From Spirogloea muscicola (Eukaryota > Streptophyta > Zygnematophyceae > Spirogloeales > Spirogloeaceae): a stretch of DNA of 64,000 nucleotides. This document shows positions 52,001-64,000 of this stretch, piece after piece. The stretch lies in contig WELB01000014.1 in the NCBI GenBank assembly GCA_009602725.1, positions 1,072,584-1,136,583 of the forward strand, written 5' to 3'. Position 1 is the stretch's first letter; every line of letters starts with the position of its first letter. Under the pieces are notes generated by a model, which was not told the DNA's origin, did not search any database, and saw nothing but the letters and a program-made list of their open reading frames with translations. The position numbers and the translations under genes are program-made.

Positions 52001-55000
52001 GATAACTTAGGCAACAATATGATAGGAAGAGTATAGGGTATGATCTTGGCAATGTGCCTTTGGCCAGGGTGGTACGCCTGATGCGGGTCTAGGACGGCCT
52101 GGTTGTAGTCCCTCGTCGCAGCGAAGCCGACTGCATTGTTATGTTCTGGCAAAGTCAGCACCTGCACAAGAGCATCATTTGGCAGCTTGAATAAGACATT
52201 CTCAGGGCTCCTTTGGAATCCTCGAGTTGAGCACAAACATTGGGCAACATGCATGGCGCAACATGTCAAAGCGTCAAAGCCCACGTACCAGATAGTCATC
52301 CTTGACCAGCTCGACAACCACCTCCAGCTTATCATTGACTGCTATGCTGGCCTGTCTTGTACTTCTCACCACCTTCCTCTTCTGCCAGAGCACGTGACAA
52401 CATTATATGAAGGCAGAGTCCTCCAAGCTCACCACCGAGCTGTAAAGAAACCTGCACTATTGGCAGACACCCCAAACCCAAGACCATGACCCCTTCACAA
52501 CTTCCCTCACAATTGGCTCTGCATCAGGGTCAAAAGCTTGTCATAGCGTTGCTCAGCTGGCTCAAGCAGAAAGCCCCAGATGTGATACAACAACAATAAG
52601 ATCTGCCACCAAATAAAGTAATCAGCCACTAAAAACGTTCCCACCCTTTATGCCTATCTGCAGGGATGCGCCTTCCACTGGCACTAGTAAGACGGCATAT
52701 TGACATAGCTGTGACAAAACGACAACCCTCAAAACGACGAGTGCTTCATGTATTTGGCTTTAAAGCCAGGGTGCATGAAAACCCCTGGGCAAACATGCCC
52801 TAGGAGCTCCCATGCATCCTGACTATGGCGTCTGGCGCAGAGACCTTTCACAAGGATCTCCGCTGGTTTGCTTGAGTGTTTCTTGCCAGCAAGGGCATGG
52901 GACAATTTATGTTCGCAATTGTCAAAGGTTTGCAACTTCAAATCTCAATTACAGCATATCATGCAAGTATTGAGATGCAAAAGTATGCAGATGCCAGATA
53001 CATGTCAGTGCGGTTGGCAAGTTGCGGCCATACCTTGCCTGCCTTCTTAACATGTCGCCCTGCAGCAGAAACGAACTCAGGTCTCATGCTTATGTCGACC
53101 ACGCCATCAACTTTGCTTATGTCCAATATCACGCCCTGCACCTTCTGTCCTATGTCCACTTTTCTCCCGGCTATTACCAGTGTAGACAAGAACATCACCA
53201 ACAAATAAGAACGAACGGCAAGTCAATAAGCAAAGAGGAATTCCAGGTCTCCTTGCAGACTCCTTGCAATTTGCCACCAGCCTGCCCTGCAAGCTTCCAT
53301 ACAATCAGAAGGACCCAAAGGTGTGCCTCTACATTACGGCCAGGATAATGCCACAGCACACTAACAGAAGACTGACACCACCTTGGTAGTGTGTTACGAA
53401 TGCGACGACATCGGCATGGCTGGGCAGGTTGACGATGACTCCATAGTCCTTCACGTCCTGCACTTCGCCAGTCACAATGTCGCCAATGGAGAATGCATTT
53501 GCCCAAGTCAAGCTGGGGGTGGCCTCCACCTTCGCTTGCAGCTCGGCAATCTGCCAATTGTCCAAGCCACCAAAAGCGTCTTCAGGGTTGAGTATCTTCA
53601 TTGACGGGTGGAGTGATGTAACTGAGCCCTAGCCTGTGAAGTTGGGGGGTACCCAAAGACATGGCAAACAAGAAAAGGTCTGCTGCTCTAATGCTCTCAT
53701 GCTCAAATGCTCAGAATGCTCAGAATGCTCAAATGCTCAAATGCTCAAGTGATCAATTGCTCGTCTCATATTATTCCCGTACATTACTGTTAGAAGATAT
53801 TATGATGCATCCATAGCAAGGCAAGAATGGCCGTACTTTCTCCTCTTCAAGGAAATAACCAAACAACAAAATTGTGTCTGAAGAGGCACAAACAGACTGC
53901 TTTAGGCTCACAGTGAACCGCTCCTTCTCCAAATCAACCTGGCAATGCATCCACACAAACAGGCTATAATTCAGGTCACAAGGGAAATGAGTAAATGATG
54001 TACATTATGAATTGACAGCAGTACAAGCAGCCCTTCAGACAGCTCAGGGCAATTAACAGCAATCTCTGAACCGAACTACCAGAGGTAGTCACGGAAGAGT
54101 CGCTGCATGTGTTGCTCAAGTTGCTGTGTGTATATAAGCCACGGTCAATGCCTATATGATCTTTGCCTAAGTCAATTTCATCAGTTTGGCTCTCCTGCTG
54201 ATCAGCTTCTAGGTACATAGCTGAGGCAGACTGAACGAAGAATCTGTTCTAGATATCCGTGCCTATGTCCACCTTACAAGTGACCAACAAGTGTGGCACA
54301 TTTTATTATAAGCAACAAGCTACCGTTACCCACAAAAACACACAGGGCAACCCAAGCTGAGCCTACCTCAAGAATCTGGGAGCGGACAGAGTGGCCCACT
54401 TTGAAATAGTCAGCGGGGTTGCCAACGAAAATGTCGGAGAGCTGCCAGAAATGTAGCTCAAAATCCTTAGTATCACATTTTTCAACTCAACATTGCAAGG
54501 ACTCGCTGAACACTCCCATATCTTGTGCATTCCACCACTGCCTTGACCCGATGACAGGCATGCATCATGCTCGTATGTGGAACAGAATATCAAGCAAGAG
54601 GAGCGCTTTCCGTTTTTCACCTGTGAGACAGGTGCTAGCCCAGAGAGGCGATTTAAGTATCGAACGAAGCAGCCGCGAGGCGTAATGCTTGCAACAAAAC
54701 CCTGTCAGCGACCACCTTGATTTCATGAGGTTGCGAATGGGCTGTGACATAAGTAAGCAGAAGGCCTGTTGGTCTCTGTTATCAGGCTTCAGTGTGTCAA
54801 TGGTGTAGCAGCAATGCTAAGGTGTTCAGCTCCAACAGAAATGCAAAAGAGACAGGTAAAGGACACTCCAATGCACAAGCGTACCTGCAGAAGCGCCTGT
54901 GGGTGCACGTCAAGCAGGGAGGATGGCAGCGAGGCTGCTGAAGCCACTAGTGAGTACTTTGCAGTCAATGTCACCTTCAAAGCATCCCTCTCTGCACAAG

Positions 55001-58000
55001 AACACCCTCTCATTGAGCTCTATCAGAAACTGAATGCAGGTGAAACAATCACCACAAGCCATAAGTCAGACTTGTGACAGATAGATGAATGTATGAGTGC
55101 AGCCAAAGCAGTAGATTGAAAACCTTAATATCATTGTGTCATGCAGTAATAGCTAGACCCTCATAAACTGCTACAGGCTTTCCGATGTATCTAGTCGCCT
55201 AAAGACACAACAATGTTTTTGAAGGTATTGTGGACTTGGCTACAGGAGGCTAAACAGGAGCAATTATCTACGCCTGTGCCAAACGCACCCAGCACAAGGA
55301 GCTGCTCAAGCACATCGCCAGCCCTCAGATTGGCCTTGAGCTGCTCGGCGTGCCCTGTTGAATGCACGGAACACTGCTGCAAGTGTCAAGCTTGCTTCAA
55401 GCACGCAAGAAACTGACATCATACTTCTCAAGGCCTGCTTACAGTCAAATTGACAGAAGCATAGGTCCAGTGAACGCCACTTTGTGCTAAGAGCGCGAAT
55501 CGAGACCAGTGGCTCCGCTTCACCTGAGAAGTCAGAGAGGTGCTCAAACTGCAGTATTCCTGTGAGGGTGCCCTCCGGAGTCACAATGTCCAGGAGAAAG
55601 GCGCGATCACTGAGGCTCCGTATGAGCCCCGCGACGACCACGCCGGGAGCAGCATTCTCAGCATTCTGGAGCTTGCCACGAAGTGCGAGCTCCTTGCCAG
55701 CCGATGCTGTGCCCTCCAGCAATCTGCATTCAAAACCCAAAATCCCAGCAATGACACTCCCCTCTGTGAGCAAGTTGGGTTAAGCACGGAGAAGTTCAGG
55801 GAGTAGCCGCATGGTGAGAGGAAGTTACTTCTTCCTGCCTCAGCTCGAAACAAATTCACACCACCATACAGATTTTGCCACTGGAAGCACACCAAAGTGG
55901 TAAGTCCTAGAAGCAGAATGTGAAGAGCGTAGACCTATCGCTGGAGGTGATGAAGCTGAGCGACAGCTTTTGGGTTTCCAGGTTCCTCCGCAGCACCCGC
56001 GCCTTCACAACCTGGCCGACCTCAAAGGCCTTGCTCGGAAGCGAGTCTGCCTCCAGACCCAACTCCGACCTGTGCCACATGCAATGACAATAGCACCTTG
56101 TCACTAACATCTCGGACTAAATGCCCAATGACATTCAGCTACATACCAACATGTTTGATTACAGAACCAATCTCCCATAGCCTTGGATGCTCCATCCAGG
56201 ATGACAAGGACCTATCAAGTCCATGGCACAAGCTTCTCAACAATACAAAATATAGACAATCTAGTACATTGAGCTGGGGCCCATACCTGTGTGCAAGTCC
56301 TTTCACGTTGTTGTAGAAGCTCACAAAGCAGCCGTAGTCCTTGACACCCGTTAGAACACCGTGGCTGACAACACCTTCCTTGGCATCCTCAATGGATGTA
56401 ATGATTGGAAGCTTTGTTGCCACCTGCCACAACCACAACCAAATACCCTTTCAGTCGACTTGGGTGAGCCACACTGTTAAAAGAAGCAAGAGAACCCCTA
56501 CGTCTAGTCAGATGAAGATGTAGCTGGCAAGAACGTGGTAGGCGAAGCTCTTACCAAGGACCTCTTGTGCGTCACTGTGATCTTTCTTGTGTCGATATTG
56601 CACATCAATACCCGCACTTTCAACTTCATCCCAACCTGTGCCATCAGCCAGCAGTCAGCTGATGAAGTTCACTGCCCTCGTCTAAACAACATGCATACCA
56701 GAAAACATGTCCTAACGAATGTTGCGTCTGTCCACATGCTACAGATTCAGTAAGAGGTAAGTAAGAGGTAAGAGGTAAGAGGCGCCGTAAAAGTGAAAAC
56801 CGTATATGCAACTTCAGCAAGAACGAATGAAGGCCCTTACTTGAAATCTTGAAGGAGGCTTGTGGTACTGGACATCAGATAGGTGTTGCAGCGGACAGAG
56901 AGCCCGGATGCCGTCTGCCAGCTTCAGCAGAAACCCATACGGCTCGATGGCGCTTATGGTGCCATGCAAGAGCATGCCTGGCATGATATCGCTTGGGCTC
57001 AGAAGCAGCTGGTCAATGACGGATGCCTGCAGATATCAGAGCAGCAGGCACTAGAAGTGTTCAGCACTCACTTGACCCAGCAGGTATCTCGCATCTATTT
57101 GTGGGTGGGTGTGAGAAACGACTATTGGAACATTTGCAGTAGAAAGAAATCCATACGTTTACTCTGACAAATGTACCATGCTAAGCATCCACAGAATGTA
57201 AGGACACTCAGAAAACATCATCTCAGGTAAACAGCTATGTCTGCAGCTTACCTTCATGGAAAGTATGGCGAGGGCATCCATAGGCCGGAGCCCAATCACA
57301 CGTGTCCTGACCTTCTGCCCCACTTTGAAGGACTTCTCCAGCTTGTCCACTCTCTCCTCCGCTGCATTTGAAATCTACAGCAGGTCGCCTCAAGAGATAT
57401 ACTCAAAACACCAACATCACACAGCAGCCTTTCATCCAAAGAAAGAGCAACTTTGAAAATTAGTATCTTGCAGCTAGATGTTGAAACAATCGTCTCCTGC
57501 ATTCGGCCCTACCATGCAAGTTAACTCAGAATATCGCCAACTTAACGTACATGGACATAGCCTGCGCCAGCCTTGGGTTCCTTTGGGAGCTCCAGCAGCA
57601 TGCCAACAACAGGGTCAATCCTACGAATGACGGCTTTCTCAAATACTTCACCAACTTGTGCTACCTGCTCACTTCTCACAAAAAGTGAATTGATTAGCAA
57701 ATGCAACCTTAATTCCACAGATTCAAGTAGCTCTGATGTCCGCCTTCTCACAACTGAAGGGTCATGGCACATTGACTAGATGGCTTGTCGCAGATTCAAA
57801 CCAACATCCTCCTTGCTTTCGGTCCAGCTCTCCATACCTGTGCAGGGGGCTCGCCCTCCACAAGGTCATGATTTAAAGTCAAGCCCACTCTTCTAGTAAC
57901 TGCTTGTACATAAAGTATCCGCGCTCGTAACTGCACAAGTTGCAAGACAATTGTGCAATCTGAAGGGCAGATCGAAGTATAGCAAAGCACTATGATTGAT

Positions 58001-60776
58001 ACAGTGATTGAAAAATAGAAAATCCTGAAACTACTCTGTGCAAATCGTCCCTCGGACTCTATGAGTCATCTTTCTGATAGACTCCAGTCTATTCCACTGG
58101 CTAGCGATCCACATCACTGAAAATATCTAAAATTACAGCAACAATAAGGAGAGCAGAAGATGTTGCTTGCCCGCATGTTCTCTGAATATTTTGCTTTCCA
58201 GTCAGCATCAGGCAGCTCTGTCTCCAATTGGAAATGATCAACTTGCACATGAGGATACATAACAATGTATCCTCATGCATGATGGAGGAGAAAGTGTGCA
58301 GAATCGTGGGACATAGAAGACAGCAGCTTGTGAAGAGGTCCACCGAGAAGCTCACTGTCCCAGTGAAATACATGAGAAAGATGAGGAGGAGCCCGTCATT
58401 CAGGACAGCTTTCACACGGGCATTCACGAGGGCGCCCGGAACAAGCGAATCCAGAGTCAGCCCGTCGTACTCCCTCATCTGCACGCAAAAGCAAGTCAAC
58501 CAAATGTCTAACAAACTGGTCAATGGACCATAATGACTTTGTGATTCCCACTGCTGCACGGCAAGCTGACAGACATAGGCAAAATGGCACCAGTGCAGCA
58601 CAACATGCGAGCGCAAGGGACTAGAAGAGACCTCCACCACCTAGAGGATGCCTTGCCTCAGGTATGCATCTCACCGTGGTGGTGGCAGCCGCTTGAGTGT
58701 CGGTGGAGACCATGACGAGCTTCCTGACCTTGTCCACTGAGCTCACCAGGCAAGGTATGAGCTGTCCAACCTTCCATGGCTCCGCCGTGCCTTCAGCACG
58801 TTCTCCTGCTCGACCAGACCGTTACTATAATAGTTGAGTATTATTGGACATGAAAGTCTTGATGAGCAGCACGTGTCAACAGGCATATCCAGATTGTCAG
58901 AGGCAGAGTTGAGCACCTGCTACTGGTGGAAATAATAGAAGTGTTATTTACCATTGGAGGTCTGGGCCTCGTGGGGATGAAGCCGGACACGTTTGGAGGC
59001 CCAAAGGTTAGGACGCAACCGTGGTCCTCCACGCTCTTCACGCATGCGGTTACAACCAGCGGGAGCACATTGAGGGTTTGTCCGTATAAGATGGGTTCAG
59101 GGTTGAAGGTATTATTGAAGGCACAATAGATACTGGCAGTCACCATAAGAGGCATCACAACTATGTCCCCTCTCTCTCCTCTCTGCCGCCTGATTTTGGG
59201 ATATTGAAAGCATAATCAGGGCAAGTCAAATCCGAAGAATGGCAGGCTGCAGAAATTACACCATTCCCTCATGGGCAGTCTCCGCTGAGAAGCCGTTGTT
59301 AATGAGAGAGAGGCGCAGGGAGAGCTCGGCGCGTTTCTTCTTGGCAGCGTCCTCGGGCCCGAGTTGCGCACGGACCACGCATGCCACGAGCTGGCCGATG
59401 CAGAAGAGCTCGTCTAGGGCAGAAGGGGCACTCTCCCACTGGCATGGCACAGTCGCACCACACGCGGCCGTCACGTGCAGGGCTGTGAAGCAGCAACGCA
59501 GCATGCCTCCAGAGGCATCGAGCTTAAGTTTGCAGTTTTATATAAATAATCTTAGCACCGCAGACGCATTTGTCGTTGCGGTTTTGCAAGGTGCCACGTC
59601 AGGACGAGCTCGCTTCCATCCGACGCTGAGGACCCAACAAAGAGACCTCATCTCTACACTGATGTCTGCTTAATCAACGACTTGCCATGATCCTGTGGAG
59701 TAACACAAAGGCTTTCGAGCGCTGAGGCTAGGAGGCAATGGGCTTCATTGGGCGGGACGGCAAGCGGACCTCGTCGTCCCTGGCAGCCTCGTGGGCCTCT
59801 GGGGCCGCTGCTGCTTCGCCATCGGCGCCTTTGCGAAGCTTCCTTCTTGCCTGCTGGAGCTCCTCACTGGCAAGCACGTCCGAGGCCTCGAGCGCGCCGA
59901 CGTGCCCCCGCAGGCCGCCGGGCAGGGCGACCGACAGGCCCCACGCCTGGACGTTCGTCACCACGCCCAGCACCTTGGTCCCGGCAGTCAGGTTCTGCAG
60001 CCACGCAAGGACACCTACGGCAGGTGAGCAGGCTCCATAACCTTTCCATAAGGATACCAACTTGATTTACCTGTACCTGATTAAGCACCTCGTGAAGCTA
60101 AACAACGAAAAAGGAAACGACAACAGCAGAAGATCCTATAAACAGAGCAAAATCGACCTGTCATAATGCATCGACTTCGTACTCGAGTTTGTGAACTAGT
60201 TCTAGGTTATTGAGCTGATTACTATCTGCTCCACCAGGCTCGCCCCACTGCGCAGCTTCTAGCCGATGCTCCAGCGACTCAATTAATCGCAGCCTCCAGC
60301 ACTAACGGCATAATATTGAGTCAAGTTGCGCAATGACAGCCAAGTAGGTGATGGCCGTCACAGGCGTGCGCCCGTGCCTTGAGCTTGAGGAGCTCCACGA
60401 ACGCCGGGAGCTTCCCGGCGAGCTCGCGCGGGAGGCCGGCGACGCCGGCGCCAGTGGCCGGCTCCTCCTCGCCGTCGGGCGCTCCGAGCACCCGCCGCGG
60501 CAGCCGACGCTTGTGGCCCGCCGCCGCCGCCGCCGCTACGTGGCTCAGGGCCTCGTCCTCGGCCTCGAGGCGCGCCTGGCGGAGCTCCAGCGGCGTGAGG
60601 GCGCCGCTGCCGCCTGCACGGAGCTCGCACGCAGCATGGAGCACGTCAGGCTGCGGCGGGGCCGTCGCCATGGCGGTGCGCCAGGTCATGCGGCTTTCTG
60701 GCGTCACGGAAAGCACGTCGGAGAAGCCCTTGCCGCGCGGGAAGTCCTCCTCCTCGCCGGCTGCCATGGCGGTCAT
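46098..60776 (-). CDS. RRP5: RRP5 (PDCD11-like) rRNA processing factor
   Basis: Nucleolar protein needed for 18S and 5.8S/25S rRNA maturation. The minus-strand gene spans 14.7 kb with dozens of exons. Exon 1 (from ATG 60776, with a second ATG at 60767) encodes E-E-E-D-F-P-R-G and [12 protein letters not shown], the RRP5 N-terminal signature. A long series of S1 RNA-binding repeats follows, visible near 60015-59740, 59430, 59090, 58450, 57740, 57350, 57020, 56640, 56420, 56060, 55700, 53590, 53160, 51590, 51180, 50740, 49830, 49500 and 49110. An acidic, low-complexity linker lies at 48950-48500 ([11 protein letters not shown], ending K-R-S-K-R-E-K-R-K). HAT/TPR-like repeats come last, including [30 protein letters not shown] and the C-terminal K-K-Y-L-D-Y-E. 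The stop is at 46098, 166 bases from the convergent CysRS stop. Exon borders are only partly resolved. Confidence 0.92.
46429..46451. repeat. Perfect 11-bp palindrome in an RRP5 intron
   Basis: CTATTCAAAGG and CCTTTGAATAG are separated by a single T. It lies between two C-terminal RRP5 exons. Confidence 0.9.
49565..49598. repeat. Perfect 16-bp palindrome in an RRP5 intron
   Basis: GAAGTACAAGTTCGAG (49565-49580) and CTCGAACTTGTACTTC (49583-49598) are separated by GG. This is the longest exact hairpin noticed in the window. It lies in the intron just upstream (in gene sense) of an S1 exon. Confidence 0.93.
53690..53762. repeat. Minisatellite of 8-9-base AATGCTCA units
   Basis: Seven or more copies of AATGCTCA/GAATGCTCA in direct repeat within an RRP5 intron, degenerating at both ends. 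Confidence 0.85.
56751..56782. repeat. Short GTAAGAG tandem repeat
   Basis: Four GTAAGAG-type units with one shortened spacer lie in an RRP5 intron. On the plus strand each unit resembles a splice donor (GTAAG), but the gene is on the minus strand. Confidence 0.8.
58248..58277. repeat. Perfect 13-bp inverted repeat in an RRP5 intron
   Basis: CATGAGGATACAT (58248-58260) and ATGTATCCTCATG (58265-58277) flank the loop AACA. The match is exact. Confidence 0.9.
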
Positions 60777-60895
60777 CGTAAACGCGCCGCACGGAGGCTC
60801 GCCCGGTGACGACGATCAGCAAGGCTCCAATGGAGGATCGCGGAGGATCGGCGACTCGTTTCGTTGCGCAGTCGCGGCGCGACTGGCGCTCCCGC

Positions 60896-60932
<37 letters not shown>

Positions 60933-61349
60933 TGTAGACGGCGCTGCAGAGGCTCGGGGCTTTGGCAAGGGTTTGCGGCTGGGGTTAGCCAGTTCAGGGT
61001 AACCATACAGATCGACGCTGCCGCGGAGGCTCGCCCAGCGGTTACCGCAACGGTGCGACGGTTAGCCGGCCCCACTTCTCCGCACCATACTGAAACCGCG
61101 ATATCGTAGATCTAGTGGGTGGGCAGCTTATCACTTCACTATAAGGGTGGGCAGCTTTAATCCATCACTTCAAGATCCTGCTGTTGGGGACAGATCTGTA
61201 GATGCTCTAGACTCTTTCTCCAGATACCCGCGACGCTCACACACGCCCGTCTCTGTACCTGCCGGCTCCGCCGCCGCGGCGGCCATGGCGGGCGCCTGAG
61301 CGGCGCGCGGCGCTGCAGCGGCGNGGCGGCGGCGGCGGAGGTTGCCGCG
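60777..61349. promoter_or_regulatory. Bidirectional promoter region, RRP5 / SEC31
   Basis: 573 bases separate the two divergent start codons. The RRP5 side is GC-rich and holds a (GGC)n run of about eleven units near 60898-60931. The middle is AT-richer, and the SEC31 side becomes CGG-rich again with one unresolved base at 61324. A shared promoter is inferred from spacing alone; no TATA box is evident. Confidence 0.5.
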
Positions 61350-64000
61350 ATGGCGCTCAAGCAGGTGGCACGGTCGGCGACGGTGGCGTTCGCGCCGCTG
61401 GCGACGGCGCCGCTGCTGGCGGCGGGCACCATGGCGGGCGCCATCGACCTGGCCTTCAGCTCCACCGCCTGCCTCGAGCTCTTCCGCCTCGACTTTGCGG
61501 ACGCCCAGCCCGACCTGGCGCCCGCCGCGGGCGCCGCGCCGGCGTCCGAGCGCTTCAACCGCCTCTCCTGGGGCACCATCGGCGTCGACTCAGGCGACTA
61601 CCCGCTCGGCGTCGTCGCCGGCGGCCTCGTCGACGGCTCTGTCAACCTGTGGAACCCCGACAAGCTCCTCAGGTGCGGCCTTCGAACCTCTGCTGCCACG
61701 GCGGCTCGTGCGGTTCGGTTCTTGATCGCGCTGCCTCATACAAGGCTATATTGTAGGTAATGCAGCTAAACCTTTGTAGTCTGTGCTGGTTAATACCTAG
61801 TGTATAAGAAGAACGCACAGCAACTGCTGTTGGAGCGGTCAGCTCGAGTCTCATCCTGTTATTGGGCTTTGCAGCAAGGGCAGCACCCCAGAGGACTGCG
61901 TCGTCGGCCGCCTCCAGAAGCACACGGGCGCGGTGAGTGCCAGGCATCGGCTCACTAGAAGCTCCCGGCGTCGTGACCAAAGACCGGCAGCCAGCGGCGT
62001 CCATCAGCTGGAAGACGGCACGCGCGCCAGGCGCTTGGTCACAGTCGTGAAGGGCAGCTCTTTGTTAAAAGCACAGGTATTGTGGGCCAGCAGCAAGCTC
62101 GGTCCAATGCAGGCCAAACACTGACTGTCAAGCTCATTGTCAAGGGCAGGTACGCGGCCTGGAGTTCAACGCTTTCAGCCCGAATCTGCTTGCCTCGGGA
62201 GCCGAGGATGGCGAGGTTTTCATCTGGGACCTGGCCAATCCGTCTGCACCGTCCCTCTACCCTGCACTCAAGGTTTACGATCACTTGACAAACTCTGCGG
62301 AAAGGCAGTTTGTCTTGGCAGGCAGATCATCAGAGTTCACCACTTTGGAGATAGCCGTTTTGCAGGGTGGTGCCTCTGGTGCGTCGGGCGAAATTTCTTA
62401 CCTGGCTTGGAATCACAAGGTTCAGCACATACTCGCCTCGACGTCTTACAGCGGCAATTCAGGTGTGCCCTCAGAGGTGCTGGTAATCAGTAATGAGGTG
62501 TTTGAAGACAGATCAGGGCAGCAATTTTGCCTCAACAATGGAGGGTGGGAAGTGTGAGAGTGGGAGAGAGCAAGGGTTAGAGAGAAGGCCTGTGACATGG
62601 TAGTTAGTAAGTGATGTGATGCATTATGCTACAACCTGAGATGATAGTTGGTACTCCTGGATATGAAGTGGTCAGCGAGTCACTGATTCCCATTGACTGC
62701 TTTGTGTTTGCAGTTGTCTGGGACTTGAAAAGGCAGAAGCAAGTGATTAGGTGAGCTGCTTTGAGGTTCACCTCCTCAATGTTCATGGGGTTTTACACAA
62801 CAACGGCTGTGCATATAATAATGCATAATGACCTCAAGCTAGGTTGGCTTTGTTTGTTTCACACCATGACTTCTGCTGCTGTGTCTGACGCTGTGTCTGT
62901 TTTCATGGACATTGTTCTCAAACTCAGTGAGTGTCTGTCTGACTGCATGTTATGTTTGTCCCTTCTTGACCAGCTTCACAGACCCAACAAGCCGGCGACG
63001 ATGCTCCTCTTTACAGTGGAATCCTGAGGTTGCAACGCAGCTCATCGTGGCTTCCGACGATGACAGATCGCCGGCTGTCCAGGTCAGAGACCAGCAGTGC
63101 AGCTTTCTGCAAGCTGAATGTTGTCACAGTGTTGTGGCCCCTCTATGCACTCTGGCAGGATGGCATGCTAGGGTTGACGATTATTGCTAAGTGGATGGTC
63201 TCATGAGTGCTACCCTGAACATTGTACACAGGTGTGGGACTTGAGGAACTCTATTTCGCCCTTGAGAGAGTTGACTGGGCACTCGAAAGGTACCAACAGG
63301 ATAAGTACCAACTGGATAAGCATGAACATGAATGCACAGATGCTTGCGTTGTTCCTTACTAAAAGCACATAATTGTGATGTGCTTGGTCTGAGTGGCAGG
63401 CTTTGATTGTCAGGATTCGTCTAGATGGCAGCCCATGACTTGCATATGTATACATCTGCAGGTGTGCTTGCCATGGCGTGGTGCCCAAGTGACAGTGGTC
63501 TCTTGCTAACCTGTGGCAAAGATAATCGCACTCTCTGCTGGGATACAAACTCTGGAGAGGTTTGCTTTTCACTCACTACCTTAATTTTGTGAAATGAGCA
63601 AGTGAGCTGCAGATGCTTTTTCTGAGGTGCTAGGCTCTCTTGATGGCCACTGTCCAGATAAGCAAGAAAACAACTGCTTAGAATGTCCATTGCTCCATCA
63701 ACGAAGCATTGAAGGTTGTAGTGAGACCGATGAGGAGTAGCAAAACACTTGAAGTAGCTAACACTTTGTGACTGCTTTATCTAGTGCAGATTCTGTACGA
63801 GCTGCCTTCAAGCAATAACTGGAACTTTGATCTGCAGTGGTCCCCTACAAACCCAGGGATACTGTCAACATCTTCCTTTGACGGGAAAGTTAGTATCTAC
63901 AGCATAGAGGTAGGATGATCAGGACAAGAGCATCAAGTACAAGTGCGTGTATCCATGAAGCTCCAGTGTCTGACACAATGTAAAATTGGCTCACTCCATT
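61350..64000 (+). CDS. SEC31: SEC31, outer COPII coat WD40 protein (3' part beyond window)
   Basis: Forms the outer cage of COPII vesicles at ER exit sites with SEC13. Exons seen: 61350-61671, about 61875-61932, 62150-62272, 62365-62461, 62714-62751, 62973-63082, 63232-63289, 63462-63558 and 63788-63909; the gene continues past the window. The protein opens [18 protein letters not shown]40 blades are marked by [34 protein letters not shown] and G-K-V-S-I-Y-S-I. The [12 protein letters not shown] and E-L-T-G-H-S-K-G segments match the SEC31 family pattern. Start chosen because this ATG gives the conserved N-terminus. The first exon is far more GC-rich than the rest. Confidence 0.93.

Noticed and set aside
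60348-60809. 153- and 207-codon plus-strand frames over RRP5 exon 1
   Set aside because: They are arginine- and alanine-rich antisense frames of a GC-rich exon whose minus-strand translation has the RRP5 signature.

Overview
The window is nuclear DNA from a green-lineage eukaryote, most likely a streptophyte alga. Genes are split into many short exons with GT..AG introns of roughly 100-400 bases. A plant-type receptor-like kinase and a GCK-III kinase with a plant-like C-terminal region point to the streptophyte line. I cannot name the species; a zygnematophyte-like alga is an inference.

Layout. 1-3913 is a graveyard of LINE fragments. 4282-10241 (+) is a Ste20/GCK-III MAP4K-type kinase. 10739-12145 is a second LINE patch that runs into a 4382-base pure T run plus an N gap (12146-16585), almost certainly an assembly problem. 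16586-17817 (+) is a p24/emp24 cargo receptor whose start lies in the gap. 18737-22442 (-) is a receptor-like kinase. 23108-23800 holds LINE tails. About 24632-28018 (+) is a membrane protein I do not recognise, with a duplicated C-terminal domain. 28934-32639 (-) is a NOG1/Obg-type GTPase, perhaps plastid. 33402-37401 is a deeply nested LINE cluster with the only reverse transcriptase region. 37620-38731 (+) is a multi-pass membrane protein. 39465-45931 (+) is a long, opisthokont-like cysteinyl-tRNA synthetase. 46098-60776 (-) is the ribosome-biogenesis protein RRP5. 61350 to the window end (+) is SEC31 of the COPII coat, head-to-head with RRP5.

The host genes are housekeeping: secretory pathway (p24, SEC31), translation and ribosome assembly (CysRS, RRP5, NOG1-like) and signalling (two kinases). 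They form no operon-like unit. Nearly every gene starts in a very GC-rich, CGG-repeat first exon and becomes AT-richer downstream.

The most unusual content is the LINE system. At least six subfamilies (called A-F here) share a C-terminal signature, a CCHC + R..HD/N + D..D restriction-like endonuclease region instead of an APE domain, and a 3' untranslated tail with a GGGCTGG-loop-CCAGCCC hairpin. They insert into each other, and the window holds both empty and filled versions of the same site. No complete element is present and the one RT copy has a damaged catalytic YxDD box. No CRISPR array or confident tRNA/rRNA gene was seen.
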